From Hyphomicrobiales bacterium (GTDB lineage: Bacteria; Pseudomonadota; Alphaproteobacteria; Rhizobiales; Beijerinckiaceae): DNA of 64,000 nucleotides. The notes under the pieces are model-generated. The model was not told where the DNA came from. It ran no database searches and saw only the letters and a program-made list of their open reading frames with translations. Numbering within the stretch: the first letter of the stretch is position 1; each line of letters starts with the position of its first letter. This document shows positions 55,953 through 64,000 of the stretch, one piece after another. The stretch is taken from assembly GCA_019247605.1 (NCBI GenBank), contig JAFBAS010000090.1, positions 34,453-98,452 of the forward strand, given 5' to 3'. Made by a program: the position numbers and the translations under genes.

Positions 55953-58049
55953 TCACCGACGAAACCTCTTCACCACACCCCACCCGATTCGTGTGAGCGA
56001 ATACGCCCATTTCCATTCGAGGAGCATCCGAATTCTCGCTTCCAAGCGCTTTGCGGCAAATCGGGCAGCCTTTCCCGGCAGATCGGCCCCTCCTACCGGG
56101 GGATCCCATGTGTGTCTCATTTCGGCGATTTGCATGGCCTGTTTCGCGCTCAGCTCCTTAAGTCTTCCTATCTCCCGACACGCTTCCGCCTCGAGCAGGC
56201 GGTCGCGCAAACCGCCATAGGTCAGTCTGCTGCTAGCTTCCGTGAGCGCATCTCGCATTGCCTTCGCCATGTCGGCCCAGCTGTGTATAGACCGGCACGT
56301 GTCCACTTCGCTCTCGTCCCAAACGGGGTTTGTTTTTGCAAATCGAACCATTTCCTCGGTGGTCTCGAAAAGATGCAAATTGACGGCTCCACGAACACGC
56401 TCCCGGATTTCTCGAAACACCGGCAAATCTCTGGCAACGACCGGCTTGCGGTGCGCCAAACCATGCATGATCGGTAGCCCAAAACCTTCGCAGTGCGAAG
56501 GAAAGAAGATAAGGTTCGCGCGCGCATAGAGGCCGGTGACCGCGTTTTCGTTCAGCTGCCCGCTCGCAAAGCTGGAGATGTTTTTGTCGCCCGGCACCTT
56601 GATGCCGAGGACGACGAGCTTGGTCGTGGGCGCCTCCCGCCGAAGGAGGTCGCAAGATACGGAGAGGAATTTGTGCTCGTAAGGGTTGCCTACCAAAAGT
56701 ATATATCCGCCATCGCGTCGCAAACCGGCATTTGCCTCAGCGCCATATTCCTTGGTGTCCGTCGAGCATAACGCCGTGAAGCCAGAATATTGCGCCTCGC
56801 GGCCAAAGCGCCTGTCGAACTGAGCGCGAGAAAAGTCGCTGATGAAGCCTATTGTCGATACGCTCTTCACCATGCGCTCCCATACCCGAGACAGGCGTGG
56901 ATCGATTTGCATGCAATCGACCGCGATGGTGTCGAGCATCAAGACCAAGGTGACGGGAGCTTGATTTGCGAGAAGCGCAATATCTTCATCACCGAATGGC
57001 TGAACAAGTCTGATCGAGGCGAAGAAAGTCTTTTGTTCTCCCGTGGGATCGCTCCAATGCACGCCATCCAGCTCGCCATATCGGTGAAAAGCGAAAGCTG
57101 TCTGGCTGCACAAGATATGAATATTGTATTCACGGGAATGATTTCGTGAGAACTCGGTAATTATACGGCTAGCAAGTTCAGATGTGCCGTTGTGTATGTT
57201 GCCCAGATTATTGCAGGCAAAAACGACGTTCAGCCTTCCTTCCGCGTCCGGTCGAAGCCCCTGCATGAGCCTCAACGCCGTTGCTTCCGGCCCGGTCTCG
57301 TAGCGCGTAATTTCCTCGCCAAGATAGGGAAACCGTGCGCGCAGAATTGCTGCGTCCTGCTCGGCAAAGACGCTGTCCTTCTCATCCCGACGCCTCAACA
57401 TCACGCGAGCATGGTTGGCTCGGACGATACGGTAGCCGCAGCGATTGGCGCGCAGCGCGAAATCGTTCAGCGCCGCGGTGAGGCTGCTCAAGGCGCAATC
57501 GAGCAAATCGAACTCCTGGAGCATCCGCGACTTGATGAGCGCAACTGGCCCTTTGATGATCGGCACGTAAATAAGCCGCGGCATATCTTGCAGAATGCGC
57601 GGCTTTTCGAGCTTCGAATGTCCCAGGCACCGCTCTGATGTCGCATCGCCCTCCTCCATCACGGAGGGCTCGACAAATCCCACCATGGGGTCATCCACCT
57701 CGGTGGTGCAGACGTCCAAGAGTGCGTCTGGGTGGACGCGAGTCCGTGCTCCGATCACAAGCGCATCCAGCTTTGCTTGCGCCGCACACCGCAAGGCTTC
57801 ATTCGCTGCTTCGATCAAATCCGACGGGTGCTCACTGCGCGCCTTGACACATTTCAGGGTGACGGGGCCGAGTTCCTCAAGTTTCAAACTCGAAGTGTTC
57901 TCAACAAATTCAGCGCCTTCATTGGGAGTTTCGATCAACGCGAGCTCGAACGAGAGCGCAGACGTCTTTGCAAGCTGAGCCAAGCTTTTGAGAACGTCTT
58001 CCTTTTGCTCAATCGAGCCCGCAACAAGGATAACGGCAATGCGCGACAC
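55953..58049 (-). CDS. Glycosyltransferase with GT2-like N-terminal and GT4 C-terminal domains
   Basis: A 698-residue protein. Residues from about 310 to 620 are a GT-B enzyme of family 4: NVVFACNNLGNIHNGTSELA, ILLVGNPYEHKFL and the donor motif FPSHCEGFGLPIMHGLAHRK. The first 280 residues resemble a GT2 (GT-A) fold (IAVILVAGSIEQKEDVLKSL, DALVIGARTRVHPDALLDV), but the DxD motif is absent (GARTR), so that half may be inactive. A basic C-terminal tail may bind the membrane. GTG at 58049 is used; ATG at 58160 inside manC is an alternative. It lies just after manC in the same direction. Confidence 0.7.
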   Translation of the reverse strand: MSRIAVILVAGSIEQKEDVLKSLAQLAKTSALSFELALIETPNEGAEFVENTSSLKLEELGPVTLKCVKARSEHPSDLIEAANEALRCAAQAKLDALVIGARTRVHPDALLDVCTTEVDDPMVGFVEPSVMEEGDATSERCLGHSKLEKPRILQDMPRLIYVPIIKGPVALIKSRMLQEFDLLDCALSSLTAALNDFALRANRCGYRIVRANHARVMLRRRDEKDSVFAEQDAAILRARFPYLGEEITRYETGPEATALRLMQGLRPDAEGRLNVVFACNNLGNIHNGTSELASRIITEFSRNHSREYNIHILCSQTAFAFHRYGELDGVHWSDPTGEQKTFFASIRLVQPFGDEDIALLANQAPVTLVLMLDTIAVDCMQIDPRLSRVWERMVKSVSTIGFISDFSRAQFDRRFGREAQYSGFTALCSTDTKEYGAEANAGLRRDGGYILLVGNPYEHKFLSVSCDLLRREAPTTKLVVLGIKVPGDKNISSFASGQLNENAVTGLYARANLIFFPSHCEGFGLPIMHGLAHRKPVVARDLPVFREIRERVRGAVNLHLFETTEEMVRFAKTNPVWDESEVDTCRSIHSWADMAKAMRDALTEASSRLTYGGLRDRLLEAEACREIGRLKELSAKQAMQIAEMRHTWDPPVGGADLPGKAARFAAKRLEARIRMLLEWKWAYSLTRIGWGVVKRFRR

Positions 58050-58140
58050 TATCGGCCTAACCTTTCGACTCCGATATGAAGGAAGGGGGCGAGCAAAAAC
58101 GCAGGTGCCGCGGTTTTGAAGATCAACCGTCCACCAATGA

Positions 58141-59565
58141 TCAGCTTCGCCCGTAGACATCTTCGAGGCGGACGATGTCGTCCTCGCCCGTGTAAGTGCC
58201 GACTTGCACCTCGATCAATTCCAGCGGGATGCGGCCCGGGTTGGCGAGCCGGTGCACGGCGCCGATGGGGATATAGGCGGATTCGGTCTCATGCAGCAGG
58301 AGCACATTTTCGTTCACGGTAACTTCGGCCGCGCCACGCACGACTACCCAATGCTCGGCCCGGTGAAAATGCTTCTGCAGCGAAAGTCGCCGCCCCGGCT
58401 TCACCATGATGCGCTTGACGCGAAAGCGCGAACCCACATCGAGCCGCTGATACCATCCCCACGGACGGTGAACGCGCACATGCTCGTCGGCTTCGGGATG
58501 ATTTTTGGCGCGCAGCTGTGAGACGAGATCCTTCACCGATTCGGCGGATTTGCGAGCCGAAACCAGAACCGCGTCAGGCGTAGTCACGACAACGACGTCA
58601 TCCAAACCGACAACGGTCGTCAAAAGATGGTCGCTGTGCACCAGGCTGTTTTGCGTGCCCACCACCTCGACATTGCCGCGCGTGACATTGCCCCTGGCAT
58701 CACCTTCGGCAACGTTCCACACCGCGTCCCAGCTTCCCACATCCGACCAGGAAAAGGAGACCGGCAAGACGCCCGCGAGCTGCGTTTTTTCGATGACCGC
58801 ATAGTCGATCGAGGTCTTCGGCGAGCGCTCGAACGCCGCCTTGTCCAACTTGATGAAATCGAGATCGATGCTGGCGCCGGCGAGAGCCGAGGTCGCTGCT
58901 TCCAGAATGTCGGGCGCAAACCGATTGAGCTCGGCATGCATCACTTGAGGTGCGAAGAGAAAATAGCCGCCATTCCAGAGATAGCCTTGGCCTATATATT
59001 TGGCAGCGGCATTTGCATCGGGCTTTTCGATGAAGCGTTCCACCTTGAAACCTCCCTCCTTGTCGAGGGGGACGCCCTTGGCAATGTAGCCGTAGCTGGT
59101 CGCCGGGAAGGTCGGTGCGATACCGAAGGTCATGATGTGACCGAGGGCAGCCGAGCGCGCCGCCACACGGCAGGCATTCGTGAAATTGTCAGGGTCGCCG
59201 ATGACGTGATCGGCAGCCATGATCAGGACGACTGCATCGGGATGTTCATGAGCCGCGCGTACTGTGGCGACCGCGACGGCCGCCGCCGAATCACGCCTAA
59301 TCGGCTCCAAGACGATGTCAGCCTCAACGCCGATCTCTGCCAACTGCTCGGCTACGATGAAGCGGGAATCAAGATTGGCGATGACGAGCGGCTTGCGAAA
59401 AGTCGCGGGATCGGAGACGCGCTGCGCGGCAGCCTGAAAGGTCGACTGCTCACCCAGCAGCGGGATGAATTGCTTCGGCAGGCTCTCACGCGACGCAGGC
59501 CAGAGCCTCGTGCCAGAGCCCCCGCACATGATCACCGGCAATATGTTGCCGTGTTCATTGGACAT
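58141..59565 (-). CDS. manC: Mannose-1-phosphate guanylyltransferase/mannose-6-phosphate isomerase
   Basis: A 474-residue bifunctional type II enzyme. The pyrophosphorylase motif CGGSGTRLWPASRESLPKQF is at the N-terminus, the FIEKPDANAAAKYI segment follows, and the isomerase cupin HRPWGWYQRLD...HFHRAEHWVVVRG is at the C-terminus. It makes GDP-mannose from mannose-6-phosphate via mannose-1-phosphate. ATG at 59565 is used; GTG at 59574 is an alternative. It is 110 bp beyond the gmd stop, same strand. Confidence 0.93.
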   Translation of the reverse strand: MSNEHGNILPVIMCGGSGTRLWPASRESLPKQFIPLLGEQSTFQAAAQRVSDPATFRKPLVIANLDSRFIVAEQLAEIGVEADIVLEPIRRDSAAAVAVATVRAAHEHPDAVVLIMAADHVIGDPDNFTNACRVAARSAALGHIMTFGIAPTFPATSYGYIAKGVPLDKEGGFKVERFIEKPDANAAAKYIGQGYLWNGGYFLFAPQVMHAELNRFAPDILEAATSALAGASIDLDFIKLDKAAFERSPKTSIDYAVIEKTQLAGVLPVSFSWSDVGSWDAVWNVAEGDARGNVTRGNVEVVGTQNSLVHSDHLLTTVVGLDDVVVVTTPDAVLVSARKSAESVKDLVSQLRAKNHPEADEHVRVHRPWGWYQRLDVGSRFRVKRIMVKPGRRLSLQKHFHRAEHWVVVRGAAEVTVNENVLLLHETESAYIPIGAVHRLANPGRIPLELIEVQVGTYTGEDDIVRLEDVYGRS

Positions 59566-59675
59566 CTCGCTCACTTTCCAACTCGGCGTCCGGCGTTATC
59601 TTGTCTCGCCGTCATGCTTCAACATCATGATCGAGCATCGTGTTTTAGACGCCGGCCGCCCCCAGAAATTGTGCT

Positions 59676-61067
<1,392 letters not shown>

Positions 61068-62846
61068 ATGTGCAGCAGCACTGTTCGAATCCTTGACCCG
61101 GCCCGGCCCCGGTTTTTGTTCCTGATTTCCGCCTTGTCCTTCGCGGCGGTCGTCCCGCTTCTTTGGGCGTGGTACGGTCTCGACAATGGCATGCCCTATG
61201 AAACGGCGTTTGTTTACACGAGCCAATTTTCGACGCACCAGGGCTTGATACCTTTTTTTCAAGGATTCATTTATCAAGCAGATCCCTTGAGAAAATTCAC
61301 CAGCTTCTTCTATCATACCGCCTATTTGCTATCGATAATATTTTCGCGGGAGGGAGACTTCGTATTTTACCAGGTGGTTTGGGCGTTTCTTTGGTGGGCG
61401 CGTGGTATGCTGATGGTTTTGATCTGCAATCGACTTTTTACAGCGCCCCCGTTGATTTCCTATCTCGTCGGATTGTTCAGTGTTTTGCATGCGTCTGATT
61501 ACGCCCTCAATTGGGTAGGGCAACTAAATCAGTTTGGCTTTATCTTTTGGATGCTTTGCGCCTTCTACTCATATCTTCGTTCCATTGCCGAGCCTTCTTT
61601 CAATGGTCGGCACATACTTTGGGCCATGGCCGCGGCAATATTCGTTTACTTAAATCTGTATAGCTACGAGAGCGGTCTATTTATCACAATAGCCTTCCCA
61701 CTCTTTGCAGCGATCATCCTAGACAAGGAGAGGTCTACGATCCGGCGTCTTGTTGTTCCCCTTGTCTTGTACATGTTTCCGGTTGCGTTATTCGTGAGCC
61801 AAAACCTCGTCCGGTATTTTGGTTCGAGACAATGGGAGCAGACCTATCAAGCCGGCGTAATGCGAAGCGACTGGCAACCATCCGCTCTGGTGAGCGACCT
61901 GCTTTTCGATATTGGCCGAAGCCTGGAATTCTGGACATGGCCAGCAGGGTTTCCCGAAGGGGACATGCAAAAGATCTTAATTGCGCAAGCAGTGCTGGTT
62001 GTGTTGATTTGCGCCTCAGTCGCGCTGATCGTCATGCTTTGCAAAGGTTTTGCGGATCAGTCGGGCAACGGATGGCGCGCCGTCACGGTGATGGGGGCTC
62101 TGGGACTGGTGCTCGTCGTCTTCAGCTTTCCCGCCTATTTGGTCTTGCGGGACGCGAGGGGCCTGTGGCGAACGCAGTTCCTTTCGGGAATCGGCTTTGC
62201 ATTCTGTTACGGAGCCCTTGCGTTTGCATTCTATTCAGCCATGAGAAGAACTGCTGTGCGGTGGATTGCGCCCGCCCTGGTCGCTGTGACCGTCGGCTTA
62301 TTTTCCGTGGACGCTTCGATGGCCCGGGGCGCGGCTCATTTGATGGTCTGGGAGAAACACAAACAAATCATGGCTGCCATTTTGCGCGCCGCGCCCCGGG
62401 TTGCGCCAGGAACCGTAATCGTGCTCACCGGCTTGCCGCATCAGCTCGACGGCTTCGGCGACAACATGTGGTACGATTTGGCGCTACGGCTCGCTTATCC
62501 GGGAACATTGGTTGCCGGCGTCTACATGTTCGATCAAGGAATGCCTGCGCCGGGGACCAACTTGACCCCGGACAATGACAATATTCGTTGGACGCGGACG
62601 GGCTTCCCAACAGAGATTGCGTCAACGCCAGCTGGTTCTTTGATTGCGATGCATCTGCAGAAGGACGGCTCTGCTCAACTCCTGCGCGCTGCGGAAATCC
62701 CCCCGCCCTGGTCTTCTTTGGCGGAGGTTTACAGTCCGGAGGCACGAATCACTTGCTCCAAACCAGACCCGATTGCGTGGCGCCGATACATCCGCAATTC
62801 ATGGCTCGATCCGGAACCTTCGGCGCGTTGCACACCCGGTCCATAA
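61068..62846 (+). CDS. Large polytopic membrane protein of the glycan region
   Basis: A 592-residue protein with about ten to eleven membrane helices in the first 400 residues and a soluble C-terminal part (about 180 residues) containing VLTGLPHQLDGFGDNMWYDL. The layout parallels the protein at 53984-55771, though no clear sequence repeat was seen between them. It may be a GT-C type transferase or a polymerase-like protein. ATG at 61068 is used; a TTG at 61023 could add 15 residues. Both neighbours are GDP-sugar genes. Confidence 0.5.
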   Translation: MCSSTVRILDPARPRFLFLISALSFAAVVPLLWAWYGLDNGMPYETAFVYTSQFSTHQGLIPFFQGFIYQADPLRKFTSFFYHTAYLLSIIFSREGDFVFYQVVWAFLWWARGMLMVLICNRLFTAPPLISYLVGLFSVLHASDYALNWVGQLNQFGFIFWMLCAFYSYLRSIAEPSFNGRHILWAMAAAIFVYLNLYSYESGLFITIAFPLFAAIILDKERSTIRRLVVPLVLYMFPVALFVSQNLVRYFGSRQWEQTYQAGVMRSDWQPSALVSDLLFDIGRSLEFWTWPAGFPEGDMQKILIAQAVLVVLICASVALIVMLCKGFADQSGNGWRAVTVMGALGLVLVVFSFPAYLVLRDARGLWRTQFLSGIGFAFCYGALAFAFYSAMRRTAVRWIAPALVAVTVGLFSVDASMARGAAHLMVWEKHKQIMAAILRAAPRVAPGTVIVLTGLPHQLDGFGDNMWYDLALRLAYPGTLVAGVYMFDQGMPAPGTNLTPDNDNIRWTRTGFPTEIASTPAGSLIAMHLQKDGSAQLLRAAEIPPPWSSLAEVYSPEARITCSKPDPIAWRRYIRNSWLDPEPSARCTPGP

Positions 62847-62972
62847 TCTGCTCTCATCCCTCTCTACTAGAAGTCGCCACCAAGATGTTAATAACACCAT
62901 CTAGCCAGAAGATCGGCCAGTAAGCCTGCAATGTTTACGGCCTCGTTTGGTTGGGACCGGCAGGTGAGCGCC

Positions 62973-63002
62973 TTGTCTCGGGCGTTTTTAGCGTGCCATA
63001 AA
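62973..63002 (+). promoter_or_regulatory. Possible promoter of the Rmd-like gene
   Basis: TTGTCT (62973-62978), an 18-bp spacer and CATAAA (62997-63002), 32 bp before the ATG. The match is moderate and the assignment tentative. Confidence 0.3.
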
Positions 63003-63034
63003 GAGGTTCATATATCGAGACCTCACTTCTCTCC

Positions 63035-64000
63035 ATGGCTACACTCGGGATCTCTCGGCGCATCTTGTTGACCGGTGCGGGCGGCTTTGTCGGCGCATGG
63101 GTGCTTAGGCGATTAGAATCCGGCCAAACGCCCGATTTGGAAATCTTTGCCGGCGCTCATGGAAATGCGGTCCGTTCTCGGGGCGCAAACGCCGTTCGGC
63201 TTGAGATAACAGATCGTAGCCAGGTCGATGAAGTCGTCCGGAGCGTAATGCCCAGTGCGGTGATCCACCTTGCGGCGGTCTCCGCGGTGCGCGAAGCCAA
63301 TGAGGCGCCCCGGCGAGCCTGGCAAGTCAATCTCGATGGAACCATGAATTTGGCGGAGTCGCTCCTAACGCATGTCCCGCAAGCCCGATTCTTATTCGCT
63401 AGCACGTCGGAGGTTTACGGCGGGACGGCACATCGTCGAGGCGGTTCGCTCGATGAGACCGCGCCTCTCGACCCTTTGAACGCTTACGCCGCATCCAAAG
63501 CCGCCGCCGATCTCATGGTCGGGCAAATGGCACGCGATGGCTTGAACGCGATCCGCGTACGCCCGTTCAATCACACAGGACCTGGTCAAACCGAGAGATT
63601 CGTGATTCCGGCGTTCGCGGCGCAAATTGCCCGCATCGAAGCCGGCGCACAGGAACCGGTAATGCGTGTCGGCAATCTGGATGGCCGGCGAGACTTTCTC
63701 GACGTGCGCGATGTCGCGGATGCCTATCTCAAGCTCGCGCTCTCGCCTCTCAACGTCCAGCCCGGGTTGGTGCTCAATCTCGCCTCGGGCACAGGCCGGC
63801 GAATCGGTGATGTCCTCGACGAGCTCATCTCGCTCTCAAGAGTCAAGATCCGCGTGGAAACCGATCCCTCTCGGCTGCGCACAAACGAAACTCCCTTTGC
63901 TGCCCCCGACACGACGCGGATCCGCAACATTCTGGCATGGAAGCCGCAAATCTCCTGGTCGCAAACGCTTGCCGACATGCTTGATTCTTGGCGCGCGCAG
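63035..64000 (+). CDS. rmd: GDP-6-deoxy-D-mannose reductase-like epimerase (partial, leaves right edge)
   Basis: 322 codons are visible with no stop before the window ends. The N-terminal cofactor motif is LLTGAGGFVGAWVLRRLE. ASTSEVYGG and NAYAASKAAADLM give the catalytic Ser/Thr and Tyr-Lys, and VRPFNHTGPGQ is typical of the Rmd/GMER group. Together with Gmd it would make GDP-D-rhamnose. ATG at 63035 gives the family N-terminus; only the last few residues are likely missing. Confidence 0.78.
   Translation, partial: MATLGISRRILLTGAGGFVGAWVLRRLESGQTPDLEIFAGAHGNAVRSRGANAVRLEITDRSQVDEVVRSVMPSAVIHLAAVSAVREANEAPRRAWQVNLDGTMNLAESLLTHVPQARFLFASTSEVYGGTAHRRGGSLDETAPLDPLNAYAASKAAADLMVGQMARDGLNAIRVRPFNHTGPGQTERFVIPAFAAQIARIEAGAQEPVMRVGNLDGRRDFLDVRDVADAYLKLALSPLNVQPGLVLNLASGTGRRIGDVLDELISLSRVKIRVETDPSRLRTNETPFAAPDTTRIRNILAWKPQISWSQTLADMLDSWRAQ

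Overview
The window reads as chromosomal DNA of a high-GC alphaproteobacterium, most likely of the order Hyphomicrobiales (Rhizobiales). The grounds are the protein families present (a methylsuccinyl-CoA dehydrogenase of the ethylmalonyl-CoA pathway type, a DUF1236 small secreted protein, DUF4142, MbcA/Xre-RES, several Tat-exported solute-binding proteins), the GC-rich codon use with many GTG/TTG starts, and the dense GGGAGA-type palindromic intergenic repeats. This is inference from sequence reading; no database was searched.

Layout. 1-2162: copper-efflux genes (a CopZ-like HMA protein and the start of a CopA-type ATPase, leaving the left edge) behind a CueR/MerR-type promoter with a 19-bp spacer, a RES-Xre toxin-antitoxin pair, and a MAPEG membrane protein. 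2342-6457: a MetX-like alpha/beta hydrolase and an 889-residue autotransporter, flanked by palindromic repeat clusters. 6711-12279: an operon of a PotABCD-like ABC importer with an imidazolonepropionase-like amidohydrolase; tandem hairpin repeats sit between the binding protein and one permease. 12517-15772: a sugar-type (CUT1) importer with no ATPase gene and with a repeat element read into the N-terminus of one permease. 15986-23002: a DapA-family aldolase, a YdcF/LprI/RraA-like run, a FAH-family hydrolase, then a class III CoA-transferase overlapping a methylsuccinyl-CoA dehydrogenase. 23015-28466: an MBL hydrolase, an EF-hand protein, a HAD hydrolase, an orphan PDZ/membrane/GAF-like protein and small secreted proteins.

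28658-35403: an SsuABC/TauABC-like importer followed by an HpsN-like dehydrogenase, a short-chain dehydrogenase and a medium-chain dehydrogenase. This is best read as a dihydroxypropanesulfonate (or related sulfonate) uptake and oxidation cluster. 35551-43960: a DsbA-like protein, an AlgI/AlgJ-like O-acetylation pair, an outer-membrane barrel, DUF4142, a di-heme peroxidase-like protein and small secreted proteins. 43473-45899: a probable pcm remnant, tRNA-Arg(ACG) and dusA. 46106-50935: hydantoinase/oxoprolinase subunits B and A with an orphan LivJ-type binding protein. 50982-52585: PilZ, an orphan BrnA-like antitoxin and a phosphoribosyltransferase.

52695-64000: a surface-polysaccharide region with an acyltransferase 3, two large membrane proteins of GT-C-like layout, a GT2-like/GT4 fusion, ManC, Gmd and (cut by the right edge) an Rmd-like reductase. 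ManC-Gmd-Rmd would make GDP-D-rhamnose. Apart from the Xre antitoxin, no classical DNA-binding regulator was found in the 64 kb, although it carries three complete or near-complete import systems.
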